Origin: Puia dinghuensis
GTDB lineage: Bacteria > Bacteroidota > Bacteroidia > Chitinophagales > Chitinophagaceae
Assembly (NCBI RefSeq): GCF_014642875.1
Contig: NZ_BMJC01000001.1
Span: forward strand, 1,655,335 to 1,719,334
DNA: 64,000 nucleotides
Direction: 5' to 3'
Notes under the pieces: generated by a model
Databases searched by the model: none
The model's input: the letters and a program-made list of their open reading frames with translations, nothing else
What the model was told of the DNA's origin: nothing
Part shown: positions 45,467-54,292 of the stretch, one piece after another
How positions within the stretch are numbered: position 1 is the stretch's first letter
How the letters are laid out: each line of letters begins with the position of its first letter
Translations under genes and position numbers: made by a program

Positions 45467-45497
45467 CAAAATTAATGGCCAAAATCCAATGTCCAAA
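45467..45497 (-). promoter_or_regulatory. promoter of the hisGDC operon
   Basis: On the minus strand -33 TTTG (45497-45494) and an exact -7 TAATTTTG (45474-45467) are 19 bp apart. The -7 box ends 8 bp before the hisL ATG. This is the best-matched Bacteroidota promoter in the window together with that of infA. Confidence 0.7.
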
Positions 45498-45499
45498 AT

Positions 45500-45985
45500 T
45501 TATTTTCCAGCGCCACCGCTGGCGCCCTGCGTCTTGTCCAGCTGCCGCTGCAATTGCAACACCTCCCCCTGCGCATGCCGGTACTCGACAAAATAATAAA
45601 TAGCCAACCCCAAAAAGATCTTGGAAACAATACAGAAAATAATAAACCACGTCCGCCAGACCTTGTGCACCCGGATATAAGGGTCGGTTACTTCCGCCCG
45701 GACATACTCCGCATGTTGCCTCCGGTAATAACCCCGCCTGTACGCCCGCCGGACATCCGGCATCTCCCTGATCCGCTCTTCTATCTTCACACGGACACCA
45801 GGCGGCGGTGGTATCTCATGATCGATAGAAAACAGCTCCAAATGGTATTCGAAATCCGACAACGCCTCCTTCAACTCCGGGAAATGCGGCAGCAACTGCT
45901 CGAATTCGTCCACCTCTTCCGGGGTAGCCAAACCCAAGGCATAGCTTTCGACAATGCCGCTTTGCATATATAACTCTATATTCAC
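45500..45985 (-). CDS. anti-sigma factor-like membrane protein, 161 aa
   Basis: An N-terminal cytoplasmic domain of RskA/anti-sigma type: NIELYMQSGIVESYALGLAT followed by PEEVDEFEQLLPHFPELKEA. A basic linker leads to one membrane span (about 112-135, WFIIFCIVSKIFLGLAIYYF) and a short Gln-rich coiled tail. The GTG at 45985 overlaps the sigma-factor stop (GTGA) and gives the family start; an upstream GTG at 46015 is less likely. The periplasmic part is very short, so regulated proteolysis by a large sensory domain is unlikely. Confidence 0.8.
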   Translation of the reverse strand: MNIELYMQSGIVESYALGLATPEEVDEFEQLLPHFPELKEALSDFEYHLELFSIDHEIPPPPGVRVKIEERIREMPDVRRAYRRGYYRRQHAEYVRAEVTDPYIRVHKVWRTWFIIFCIVSKIFLGLAIYYFVEYRHAQGEVLQLQRQLDKTQGASGGAGK

Positions 45986-46455
45986 CCAAGGTTTTTTCTG
46001 ATCATAACCAGGCACTCCCGAAGGATTTTGCTGATGTACGCAAGGTCTTTACCCGAGCAGGCAGCCAGTTCCTCTTTTTTCCGGCCATTCAGAAAGAGCT
46101 CCCGGAATACCCATTGATGTTCCGGCGGGGCATCTTCCAATAGAGAAAAATAATAGGTCCTGGTCTGTCCACCCTCCTTCGTTGTCTCATGTAAGTGCTC
46201 CAGGATGATCTTCCTCGACTCTACCTGCAACCAGCAATAGACGCTGAGATGGGAGTCGAAGCCGTTCTGCAGTTTGGGTGTCAGGCGGGAAAAAATGTCC
46301 ACTAATAGGGTAGCGGCTTCCTTCTCATCGGGTACAAACTGCAGGATATAAGAGAACAACATCCCACTATACCGCGTATACAGCATCTCTGCGACGGACC
46401 GATCACCGGTATGCAACTCTCTCCTCAAAATATCCTTTGTAATAGTCTGCTCCAA
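45982..46455 (-). CDS. ECF-like RNA polymerase sigma factor, 157 aa
   Basis: Divergent sigma-70 family protein. Region 2-like helix MLYTRYSGMLFSYILQFVPD and a region 4 helix-turn-helix near the end (FRELFLNGRKKEELAACSGK ... ISKILRECLVMIRKNL). The start appears to be TTG (46455); no ATG gives region 2. It is followed by its probable anti-sigma factor through a GTGA overlap. Confidence 0.8.
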   Translation of the reverse strand: MEQTITKDILRRELHTGDRSVAEMLYTRYSGMLFSYILQFVPDEKEAATLLVDIFSRLTPKLQNGFDSHLSVYCWLQVESRKIILEHLHETTKEGGQTRTYYFSLLEDAPPEHQWVFRELFLNGRKKEELAACSGKDLAYISKILRECLVMIRKNLG

Positions 46456-46507
46456 AATAGTCAGGTTTCACCCCCGGACGGCGGGGATATGCTAAATTTA
46501 GCTAATA

Positions 46508-47830
46508 TTAGAGGAAAACCATTAAATAATTTATCGATAAAACCCCAATAAGACCCACCACGGATACAATGGTTTCCATCAGCGACCACGACCTTATTGT
46601 ATCCTTTAAAGACAGGTTGAAATACTCCTTGAACATCCAGAACCCCCCGTCATTGACATGCGAGAACATCAGGCTGCCCGCACCGATGGACAACACCATC
46701 AGGTTTGGGTCTACATGTAGCCGGTTCATCAGCGGGAGGATGATCCCCGCAGTCGTCAGGCCCGCCACCGTCGCCGATCCCAGGCACACCCGGATAATGG
46801 CCGCTATCAGCCAGCCCAGCACCAGCGGATGTATAGGCCAGCCCTGCAGCACATTGGCAATCTCCTTGCTGACCCCGCTGGCCGTAAATACCTCCTTCAG
46901 CGCCCCGGCCCCCGCCACGATGAGAAGGATCATCGCGATATCCTTCACCGCCTCTTCATAGATGCGCATCACCTTCGCCATCTTCATCCCCCGGCGAAGC
47001 CCAAGCAACCACGTAGCCAGCCCGACGGCCATCAGCAGGATCACCGACGGATCGTTAAAGAAATCCAACACCGCCCTGGACTTCGCGGACAAAGACATCC
47101 GCTGCCCCAGAATCGTTGTCAGCATCAGCATCCCCACAGGCAACAGGCTGCAAAGCAGGCTGTTACCAATACCCGGCAACTGGTCCGCAGGCTTGTCTGC
47201 CGCCACCAGACCCTCCAGCGGCCGCGCTACCACATTCTTCAACGTGCGCGAATACAGCAATCCGGCAAGGATGATCGCCGGGATGGCGATCGTCATCCCA
47301 TACAACAACGTCTTACCCATGTTGGCATGAAACTGGCCCACCAGCGCAGCCGGAGCAGGATGCGGCGGAAGAAAACCATGCGTCACCGACAAAGCGGCAA
47401 GCATCGGCAGCCCGATATAGATCGCCGGCAACTTGTACTGATACACCACCGAAAAGATCAGCGGCACCATCAACACAAACCCCACATTGTAGAAAAGAGG
47501 AATGCCGATGATAAAACCCGTGATCATCAGCGCCCACTGGATATACTTCTCGCCAAACGCATTCATCATCGTCGTGGCAATGCGCTGCGCAGCCCCACTC
47601 TCGGCGACTATCTTCCCAAGCATGGCGCCAAGCACGATGACAATGGCCAGCTGCCCAAGCGTGTCGCCGATGCCTTTATACACGGCTTGCGTAATGTTGT
47701 TGATAGGAATACCCAATAAAAGCCCGGTAATGATCGCGACGACAAGAAAGCTGAGAAAGGCATTCACCTTCCCCCAGGAAATAAGCGCCACTAATAACAG
47801 GATACCAAAAAGAACAAGCAGTAAATGCAT
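46508..47830 (-). CDS. GntP-family gluconate/sugar-acid permease
   Basis: A 440-residue transporter with 12 or more membrane spans. It contains ISWGKVNAFLSFLVVAIITG, GFLPPHPAPAALVG and AAIIRVCLGSATVAGLTTAG, all typical of the gluconate:H+ symporter family. The ATG at 47830 is used instead of a TTG at 47836. It starts 11 bp after the dehydratase stop, so the pair forms a sugar-acid uptake and breakdown operon. Confidence 0.92.
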   Translation of the reverse strand: MHLLLVLFGILLLVALISWGKVNAFLSFLVVAIITGLLLGIPINNITQAVYKGIGDTLGQLAIVIVLGAMLGKIVAESGAAQRIATTMMNAFGEKYIQWALMITGFIIGIPLFYNVGFVLMVPLIFSVVYQYKLPAIYIGLPMLAALSVTHGFLPPHPAPAALVGQFHANMGKTLLYGMTIAIPAIILAGLLYSRTLKNVVARPLEGLVAADKPADQLPGIGNSLLCSLLPVGMLMLTTILGQRMSLSAKSRAVLDFFNDPSVILLMAVGLATWLLGLRRGMKMAKVMRIYEEAVKDIAMILLIVAGAGALKEVFTASGVSKEIANVLQGWPIHPLVLGWLIAAIIRVCLGSATVAGLTTAGIILPLMNRLHVDPNLMVLSIGAGSLMFSHVNDGGFWMFKEYFNLSLKDTIRSWSLMETIVSVVGLIGVLSINYLMVFL

Positions 47831-47841
47831 AAACAATTAGT

Positions 47842-49560
47842 CTAGTGTGAATCCCTCGTAACCTCCGAGCCCGAACCACCTCGTAAAAAATCCAGGTCAG
47901 CCCCTTCATGGGCTTGCTGTACGTGTTTGCGATATAGCTGGACATACCCTCTATCCGCCTGCGAAACCACCGGTGGCGCCCAGGCCTTCTTCCTCCTTTC
48001 CAGTTCGGCATCAGACACATCCAGGTGCAGCCGCCGCCCCTCCACATCGAGCTCTATCCAATCCCCATTCTGCACAAGAGCCAACACCCCGCCGATGGCC
48101 GACTCCGGCGAGACATGCAGCACAACCGTTCCATAAGCCGTCCCGCTCATCCGCCCGTCCGAGATCCGCACCATATCGGTAACTCCCTGCTCCAACAATT
48201 TCTTAGGTAAGGCCATATTGCCCACTTCAGGCATACCAGGGTAACCAACCGGCCCCACGTTCTTCAAAACCATCACAGAAGAAGCATCGATCTCCAATCC
48301 CGGATCGTCTATCCGCCGGTGATAGTCTTCGATATCTTCGAACACGACGGCCCGGCCGCGATGCTGCATCAGCGCGGGTGTCGCGGCAGAAGGCTTGATG
48401 ACGGCGCCATTGACGGCCAGGTTGCCCTTCAACACCGCTATACCCGCGTGCTCGATCAGCGGCTGTTCAACCGCGGCGATCACCTCCCGGTTGTAACAGA
48501 CATCCCGGCCCTGCACATTCTCTCCATGCGTGCGACCGTTCACCGTGAGCGCATCCATGTCCAGCACATCACGCAATTCGCTCAGGATCACCGGCAGACC
48601 ACCCGCATAATAAAAGTCCTCCATCAGGAATTTCCCCGAGGGCATAAGATTGAGCAGCAGCGGTATCCCGCTTCCAAGCCGATCGAAATCCGCCAGTTCC
48701 AGCGGCACCCCGATACGACCCGCAATAGCCGTAAGATGAATAATGAGATTGGTGCTACCGCCAACAGCTGCATTCACCTTGATCGCATTCTCAAAAGCGC
48801 GCTGCGTCAATATCTTGCTAAGCTTCAAGTCTTCTTTCACCATTTCAACGATCCTGCGGCCCGAAAGATGCGCCAGCACCTTCTTCCGGCTGTCGACTGC
48901 AGGGATCGCCGCCGCCCCCGGAAGCGTCAGCCCCAACGACTCGACCATACAGGCCATCGTGGATGCCGTACCCATCGTCATACAATGACCCGCGCTCCGC
49001 GACATGCAACTCTCCGCATACAGGTAGTCAGCGTCGGACAACTGTCCTTTCTTCCGTTCCTCGTCAAACTTCCAGACATGCGTCCCCGACCCGATGTCCA
49101 TCCCCCGGAATTTCCCATTCAGCATCGGGCCTCCCGGTACGACAATGGTCGGCAGGTCCACACTCGCCGCGCCCATCAAAGTAGAAGGCGTGGTCTTGTC
49201 ACAACCGGTCAACAACACTACTCCATCGATAGGATTACCGCGGATGGATTCCTCGGCATCCATGCTGGCCAGGTTCCGGAACAGCATGGCCGTGGGCTTC
49301 AGCAGCGTCTCCCCAAGGGACATGACGGGAAACTCCAGCGGGAAACCGCCGGCCTCGAAAACGCCACGCTTGACAACCTCAGCAATATCCCGTAAATGTG
49401 CGTTGCAGGGAGTGAGTTCCGACCAGGTATTGCAAATCCCTATCACCGGCCGGCCATCAAAAAGATCTTCGGGAAACCCCTGGTTCTTCATCCAACTGCG
49501 GTAGATGAACCCCATCTTATCGGTCTTCCCAAACCAACTTCGGCTTCTGAGTTCTTTCAT
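47842..49560 (-). CDS. IlvD/Edd-family sugar-acid dehydratase
   Basis: A 572-residue iron-sulfur dehydratase. Cluster-ligand and substrate motifs include GICNTWSELTPCNAHLRDIA, LLTGCDKTTPSTLMGAASVD, ESCMSRSAGHCMTMGTASTM, NAAVGGSTNLIIHLTAIAGR and SDGRMSGTAYGTVVLHVSPE. The SRSAGHCMTMGT and AWAPP features and the GntP partner fit sugar-acid dehydratases (arabonate/xylonate type) rather than branched-chain IlvD; the exact substrate is not decided by sequence. The ATG at 49560 starts the typical MKELRSRSWFG. Confidence 0.88.
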   Translation of the reverse strand: MKELRSRSWFGKTDKMGFIYRSWMKNQGFPEDLFDGRPVIGICNTWSELTPCNAHLRDIAEVVKRGVFEAGGFPLEFPVMSLGETLLKPTAMLFRNLASMDAEESIRGNPIDGVVLLTGCDKTTPSTLMGAASVDLPTIVVPGGPMLNGKFRGMDIGSGTHVWKFDEERKKGQLSDADYLYAESCMSRSAGHCMTMGTASTMACMVESLGLTLPGAAAIPAVDSRKKVLAHLSGRRIVEMVKEDLKLSKILTQRAFENAIKVNAAVGGSTNLIIHLTAIAGRIGVPLELADFDRLGSGIPLLLNLMPSGKFLMEDFYYAGGLPVILSELRDVLDMDALTVNGRTHGENVQGRDVCYNREVIAAVEQPLIEHAGIAVLKGNLAVNGAVIKPSAATPALMQHRGRAVVFEDIEDYHRRIDDPGLEIDASSVMVLKNVGPVGYPGMPEVGNMALPKKLLEQGVTDMVRISDGRMSGTAYGTVVLHVSPESAIGGVLALVQNGDWIELDVEGRRLHLDVSDAELERRKKAWAPPVVSQADRGYVQLYRKHVQQAHEGADLDFLRGGSGSEVTRDSH

Positions 49561-49603
49561 GGGATAAATATAGCCAAAGCCGACCAAAAACCGGACCCGG
49601 AAA

Positions 49604-50320
49604 TCAATTGTCGCCTTTCATGTATTGTTTGTAACTATCGCTGATATATACCAGAATATCCACATTGGCCGCCCGCCGGCAATAGTCGTAAGAGGGACGG
49701 TATCGCCGCATGAATTCGGTAAGCGAATCACCCTTCAGCTTGGTGATCTTGGAGACATAATCCTTGTTATAGCGAAAATCGACATAATAATCCTGCTCTT
49801 CCTTCTCCAGCCGCTTCTCCAAATGGATGCGCTGTTTGGCCGCCGAAGAGGTATTGCGGAAAATATTCAGCGTCACCCCCACCCCATCGGCGCCCTGCCG
49901 GTCCTTCGCCATCCGCGGTGTATTGTCATGACCGTAGACCCAGGCATATTCCTTCCGCCGGTCGACCGAATCCAACTGGTAATTGCTCAGCTCCCCAACC
50001 CGCACGGCCTGTAACGTCTGAGGCCGCACATCCATATAAACGGGATAAGCCGCCGTCAGCATCGAAGTCGTCACCGTTATCGTATCTGCCTTATAACCCA
50101 CCGACGAAAACGCAATATGATCGCCCGGAGCCGCCTGTATCCGGTAGCTGCCATCCTCATCGGAGAGATCATAACGCTGTTGGGTAATGTTGTGGATGCT
50201 CACGGAAAGAAGCGTTTCCGTACTGTTCTCCTTATAAACCTTCCCTGTCAGAAACTGCTGGGCTCTGCTCCGCAGACAGGAAAGCAAACATAGTAGAAAA
50301 AGACAAGTTATATACCGCAT
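49604..50320 (-). CDS. secreted carboxypeptidase-like regulatory domain protein, 238 aa
   Basis: Signal peptide (TCLFLLCLLSCLRSRAQ), then a CarbopepD_reg-type beta-sandwich (about 25-105, GKVYKENSTETLLSVSIHNI ... GDHIAFSSVGYKADTITVTT). The C-terminal 130 residues are charged and unassigned (RIHLEKRLEKEEQDYYVDFR). Common in Bacteroidota; no enzymatic role is expected. Confidence 0.82.
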   Translation of the reverse strand: MRYITCLFLLCLLSCLRSRAQQFLTGKVYKENSTETLLSVSIHNITQQRYDLSDEDGSYRIQAAPGDHIAFSSVGYKADTITVTTSMLTAAYPVYMDVRPQTLQAVRVGELSNYQLDSVDRRKEYAWVYGHDNTPRMAKDRQGADGVGVTLNIFRNTSSAAKQRIHLEKRLEKEEQDYYVDFRYNKDYVSKITKLKGDSLTEFMRRYRPSYDYCRRAANVDILVYISDSYKQYMKGDN

Positions 50321-50478
50321 AGATTAGCCACGCATAGATTAGCCAGGAATTGGTGAAAATAGGACTAATTTTTTTATTAGCCTGCCCTACCCTCTTCAAG
50401 TTTTTGTTAAAACAGGGATACTATTCTACATTTATCCGGTCCAATGGGGCAGACCCAATCATATTAAACAATTAAATA

Positions 50479-51288
50479 ATGACAAAGATATTAATCGCCA
50501 CCCTTTTATTAACTGCTCTGCACATTTCCGCTACCCCAATCCCGACGCCCCTCCACACTTCGGCTACCCCTGCCGCCAAACAGGAATACTACTCCATCCG
50601 CATATATCAGTTGAAGAACGCACAGCAGGAGACAAGGGTTGACAACTACCTGCAGGCTGCGCTCCTCCCTGCCCTGCATCGCCAGGGCATTCCCGATGTG
50701 GGGGTATTCAAACCCATCGGAAATGATACGGCCGCCATCCGTCGCATCTATGTGCTCATCCCATTAAAAAGCCTGGAACAATACACCGGCCTCTCCGCCG
50801 CCCTGCTCAAAGATGCCCGCTATCTCGCCGATGGCAAGGACTATCTCGATGCCACCCATGACGACCCGCCCTATGCCCGCATCGAAACAATACTCCTGCA
50901 GGCCTTCCCCGACATGCCGCACCACGCAGCCCCCGGCTCCCTGCAAGGCTCACCCGCCGAAAAGGTCTACGAGCTCCGCAGCTATGAGGGCCCCACAGAA
51001 AAGTATTTCAACAACAAAGTACAGATGTTCAACGCCGGCGGCGAGATCCCCCTCTTTTCCCGGCTTGGCTTTCACGCGGTCTTCTACGCCAGCGTCCTGG
51101 CCGGCAGCCATATGCCCAATCTCATGTATATGACAAGTTTTGAGAATATGGCTTCCCGTGAGCAACATTGGAAAGACTTCGGCGCCGACTCCGTCTGGAA
51201 AAAGCTGGTGGCCGACCCGCAATACCAGCACAACGTTTCACACATCGACATCGTTTTCCTGCACCCGGCGCCCTATTCCGACCTTTAG
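50479..51288 (+). CDS. NIPSNAP-family protein, secreted
   Basis: A 269-residue protein with a signal peptide (LIATLLLTALHISATP) and two ferredoxin-like NIPSNAP repeats: YYSIRIYQLKNAQQETRVDN and KVYELRSYEGPTEKYFNNKV with MYMTSFENMASREQHWKDFG. The molecular role of bacterial NIPSNAP proteins is not established. It stands alone. Confidence 0.88.
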   Translation: MTKILIATLLLTALHISATPIPTPLHTSATPAAKQEYYSIRIYQLKNAQQETRVDNYLQAALLPALHRQGIPDVGVFKPIGNDTAAIRRIYVLIPLKSLEQYTGLSAALLKDARYLADGKDYLDATHDDPPYARIETILLQAFPDMPHHAAPGSLQGSPAEKVYELRSYEGPTEKYFNNKVQMFNAGGEIPLFSRLGFHAVFYASVLAGSHMPNLMYMTSFENMASREQHWKDFGADSVWKKLVADPQYQHNVSHIDIVFLHPAPYSDL

Positions 51289-51576
51289 TCCCATTTTGTC
51301 CTTTTTTACCACCCAGGTCCCCAAAACGCCGCCACAGGTACAAGTTAACACTTACCATTTCTTACAATTTATTGGAAGAAGTGGTTTTTGACATCTATAA
51401 AATTTCTATTATCTCAAAATTTAGTTCATCTTCGCACCCTGTACTCCACATTGCACTACACTATTATCGGTTAAGACTCCACTCGCCCGTAAAAAACCAG
51501 CACATTCGTTAAGGTCCGATGGGTAGCAAATTTGCACGACAAAATTTAAACGTCTGCTGTCTAAACCATCTGCATC
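51289..51576. other. 288-bp gene-free spacer
   Basis: AT-rich spacer before the 51577 gene. A possible -7 element (TAGCAAATTTG near 51525-51535) is the only signal seen. No RNA gene, repeat or conserved frame was found. Confidence 0.5.
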
Positions 51577-52146
51577 ATGTTGACTATAACCTCATCGCCT
51601 ATGAAGGGGCCCTTCTCAGTACGCCCCATTTGCAAAGAGACCGACAGGACCATTGTCCGCGAACTGTTCCGCCAGGAATTTTATGGCCCGCTTCAGCTGC
51701 TCTATCCCGACGAAGGACTATGGGAGATCTATGACAGTATGGAGACGGACGACGCCTACGGCGCCTATCTCGTGTTCTACAACGATCGCCTCCTGCTCCT
51801 GCTCGAAGTGCATCCGCCCGTCCAGATGGACCTCGCCGCCGATTATATGTCCAAACCGGGCACCATTGGCATCTATTGCTTTTACGCCAACCGGCAGGAC
51901 CCCATGAACCTCCCGGCCATCCGGACCTGCATCGACGCCCTGCTCGGCTATCGCAGCATCAAACGCATCGTCACCCGCGTCAACTTCGTTGGTCCCCAGG
52001 ACCCAAGGGTTGCGCTTCTCGAACAAGCCGGCTTCCGCCGCCTGGCGAAAAGCCCCGACAAATCCGCCATCTACTACTGCACGCAGGACACTTTCTCCCT
52101 GCTAGGCAAAAACCAAAACAAACACCTCCTGCAAAACACTTTTTAA
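51577..52146 (+). CDS. GNAT-fold acetyltransferase-like protein, 189 aa
   Basis: Overall pattern of an N-acetyltransferase: an N-terminal helix (CKETDRTIVRELFRQEFYGP), central strands (YGAYLVFYNDRLLLLLEVHP, TIGIYCFYANRQD) and a C-terminal ARVALLEQAGFRRL-like part (RVALLEQAGFRRLAKSP). The acetyl-CoA loop (Q/RxxGxG/A) is not clear, so it may bind another ligand. The ATG at 51601 is an alternative start. Confidence 0.65.
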   Translation: MLTITSSPMKGPFSVRPICKETDRTIVRELFRQEFYGPLQLLYPDEGLWEIYDSMETDDAYGAYLVFYNDRLLLLLEVHPPVQMDLAADYMSKPGTIGIYCFYANRQDPMNLPAIRTCIDALLGYRSIKRIVTRVNFVGPQDPRVALLEQAGFRRLAKSPDKSAIYYCTQDTFSLLGKNQNKHLLQNTF

Positions 52147-52230
52147 CAAAACTCTTTTTATTCTCAGGCATACTATTTGCCTTTCTCCCTCCGTTATCAA
52201 GGTATTCACCCAAAGAAAACGGAGTATTCA

Positions 52231-52314
52231 ATGAAGAACGCAGACAGGCCGTTCATCGGTATCCTCATCGTCTCCATAGCCATCCTCTATGGAGTCATCG
52301 CCCTGCTGAGCTAA
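52231..52314 (+). CDS. single-span small membrane protein, 27 aa
   Basis: ATG at 52231. A polar start (MKNADRPF) precedes one strongly hydrophobic stretch (IGILIVSIAILYGVIALLS) to the end. Composition is that of known bacterial membrane micropeptides. It lies between two GNAT genes, 25 bp before the second. No family is recognised. Confidence 0.5.
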   Translation: MKNADRPFIGILIVSIAILYGVIALLS

Positions 52315-52339
52315 AGCGTTTTTGCCTTAGTTTCGCCCT

Positions 52340-52852
52340 ATGGATAACATAGTGGACCCAGGTTGCATCTCCCCCATCAGCATCCGCGCCATTCTCCCTG
52401 CGGATAACCCGGTCATAGCCGCCATCATCCGCGGCACCCTCACCGAATTCGGTCAAAACAGACCCGGAACAGCTTATTACGACGCCGCCATCGACGATAT
52501 GTACAGCAGCTTTCAGACTCCCGGCAGCCGTTATCATGTCTCCCTGTTCAACGGCCAGATCATAGGCGGCGGCGGAGTCTACCCCTCCAACGGATTGCCA
52601 ACAGGCATTGCCGAACTGGTAAAGATGTACCTCCACCCCTCCGCCAGGGGCATGGGCGCAGGCAAACGGCTCATAGAAGCATGTGTGGAATTTGCAAGGC
52701 AATACGGCTACAAACAACTCTATCTCGAGACGATGCCGGAATTTGGCACAGCCGTAGCTATTTATGAAAAATTTGGGTTCCGCTACCTCTCCGGACCCCT
52801 GGGCAATACTGGCCATTATGGCTGCACCGTCTGGATGCTGAAAGACCTGTAG
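52340..52852 (+). CDS. GNAT-family N-acetyltransferase, 170 aa
   Basis: Complete GNAT fold. It contains SIRAILPADNPVIAAIIRGT at the N-terminus, GGGVYPSNGLPTGIAELVKM and the acetyl-CoA pyrophosphate loop LHPSARGMGAGKRLIEAC (R-G-x-G-A/G). LETMPEFGTAVAIYEKFGF closes motif B. The substrate is unknown. Confidence 0.9.
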   Translation: MDNIVDPGCISPISIRAILPADNPVIAAIIRGTLTEFGQNRPGTAYYDAAIDDMYSSFQTPGSRYHVSLFNGQIIGGGGVYPSNGLPTGIAELVKMYLHPSARGMGAGKRLIEACVEFARQYGYKQLYLETMPEFGTAVAIYEKFGFRYLSGPLGNTGHYGCTVWMLKDL

Positions 52853-52914
52853 ACCCGCCGTCATCCTGGGATCGGCGCCCCTCAGGACGCCGGCCTCACC
52901 TCACCCCCAGCCCC

Positions 52915-53535
52915 TCACGAAGCCGGCCTCACCTCATAGATCGGACTGAATAAATACAATTTGCCGGTCGCTATCTCCAGGCACTGGTATCTCTTTCTTA
53001 ATTTTTTCCCCCGGCGAAACACCCGCTTATCCTCGAGGCTAAAACACCCACCCTCGGGTATTTGCTCCACCAGCAACAGCTCCCCCGTATTCTCATCATA
53101 TTTTTTGAGCACCCGCATCAGATCCTCATCCGCACAGCTGCTCGCAGGAAGATTGTGCAGACTCTTCTTAAGCGCGGCAAGAATATCTTTTGGGAAAACC
53201 GCAAGCCGGATAAATTCCTCCAGCATCTTCCGGTAGATCCCTTTCCATTCTTTCCCATGCGAATTGACCCCGTTGCCCCATTCCATAAAGGTCACCAGGT
53301 GCGCTAATTCATGGATCAGCGTGATCAGGAAAGAATAATGGTTCAGATTGCCGTTGACGCTTATCCGGTGATTGCTGGTACGCGTGGCATGCCGGTAATC
53401 GCCAAGCACGCTCTTCCGCTCCCGGGTGATGGTCAGATGAACATTGTAATGGTTCAGATACTCCAGAATCAACGGAGCGGCTTGCTCGGGTATCCAGCGG
53501 CGCAAATAATCGAGCGGAGCTTCTTTCTTAGACAT
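52915..53535 (-). CDS. SprT-like zinc metalloprotein
   Basis: A 206-residue protein with the zinc motif ITLIHELAHLVTFMEWG (HExxH) and a third His in NSHGKEWKGIYRKML. The C-terminal part lacks the four-Cys zinc ribbon of full SprT; only one Cys pair region (SSCADEDL, GGCFSLED) is seen. Catalysis is likely but the target is unknown. It overlaps the following membrane protein gene (upstream on this strand) by 8 bp. Confidence 0.88.
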   Translation of the reverse strand: MSKKEAPLDYLRRWIPEQAAPLILEYLNHYNVHLTITRERKSVLGDYRHATRTSNHRISVNGNLNHYSFLITLIHELAHLVTFMEWGNGVNSHGKEWKGIYRKMLEEFIRLAVFPKDILAALKKSLHNLPASSCADEDLMRVLKKYDENTGELLLVEQIPEGGCFSLEDKRVFRRGKKLRKRYQCLEIATGKLYLFSPIYEVRPAS

Positions 53536-53935
53536 TTTTCGCGGGTTTCCGATTCAATTGCACCAGTATCCTCACTTCCAGCCACGTATACAACATATAC
53601 AGGCCAAAACAGCCGAATATTCCGTTCTTGTTGACACCCCGCCCCGCTATCCAGCCATACACCAAAGTAGCCAACAGGCAGGCAAAAAGCTTCACCAACA
53701 GGCTGCCATACATCGTACGCACAAAAGCATGAACATTATTATTACGCAACGCGCTGGTATACAAGTAAAAAGAAATTACCGTCACCCCGAATAGCAGGAT
53801 ATTGCCCGCCAACAGGACCCGGAAATCAAACCTTCCCTCCGCCAGCAGCGGCCGGGCAAGGACAATAAAAAGGGTGGAAACGATGAATACAATGAGAATA
53901 GGCAGAAAAGGCCTGCTACTGACTTTATTTTCCAT
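53528..53935 (-). CDS. four-span membrane protein, 135 aa
   Basis: Hydrophobic spans near 10-28, 40-60, 72-95 and 105-122 (ILIVFIVSTLFIVLARPLLA, AGNILLFGVTVISFYLYTSA). Its place just after an AtpZ-like gene fits the AtpI-like protein that precedes the ATP synthase genes in Bacteroidota, but atpB and the other subunits are not here. It overlaps both neighbours. Confidence 0.75.
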   Translation of the reverse strand: MENKVSSRPFLPILIVFIVSTLFIVLARPLLAEGRFDFRVLLAGNILLFGVTVISFYLYTSALRNNNVHAFVRTMYGSLLVKLFACLLATLVYGWIAGRGVNKNGIFGCFGLYMLYTWLEVRILVQLNRKPAKNV

Positions 53936-54182
53936 TTTTCTTATTCGTACCCGCTTTGACCAGGTTGATCAGCAGGACTACGATTACCAGCAAAGGTAAC
54001 GCCCAGGAAAGGATTGGAAAAGAAAGCTTCAACCATTTGTCCGCCTTCACCCCCAGCCATACGGATACCCCTACGGAAGCAACCACTTCCGTCGACAATC
54101 CCGCCCATCGGATCAGCTCCCGCCGGCGGGCGGCTCCACCTTCATCATCACCATCAGGCTGGGGCGATTTGCCTCGTTTCAT
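53925..54182 (-). CDS. AtpZ/AtpI-family protein, 85 aa
   Basis: A short charged N-terminus, then two membrane spans (AGLSTEVVASVGVSVWLGVK and LSWALPLLVIVVLLINLVK) with the conserved G/K-x-D-x-W region (KADKWLKLSFPILS). The family helps ATP synthase assembly or magnesium supply. It overlaps the next gene by 11 bp. Confidence 0.82.
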   Translation of the reverse strand: MKRGKSPQPDGDDEGGAARRRELIRWAGLSTEVVASVGVSVWLGVKADKWLKLSFPILSWALPLLVIVVLLINLVKAGTNKKNGK

Positions 54183-54183
54183 G

Positions 54184-54292
54184 ATGTCTTCTCAAATGCC
54201 TCGGCGATCCGCATCGCTACGCAATGGCGGATTACTTCGCATGTTAATGTCTCTTCAAAGGCCTCAGTGAACCGCCCGCTACGCTATGGCGG
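54184..54292. repeat. imperfect 63-bp tandem duplication at the bactofilin 3' end
   Basis: ATGTCTTCTCAAATGCCTC...CTACGCAATGGCGG (54184-54230) is repeated as ATGTCTCTTCAAAGGCCTC...CTACGCTATGGCGG (54247-54292). The second copy contains the last codons and stop of the bactofilin gene. Confidence 0.6.
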
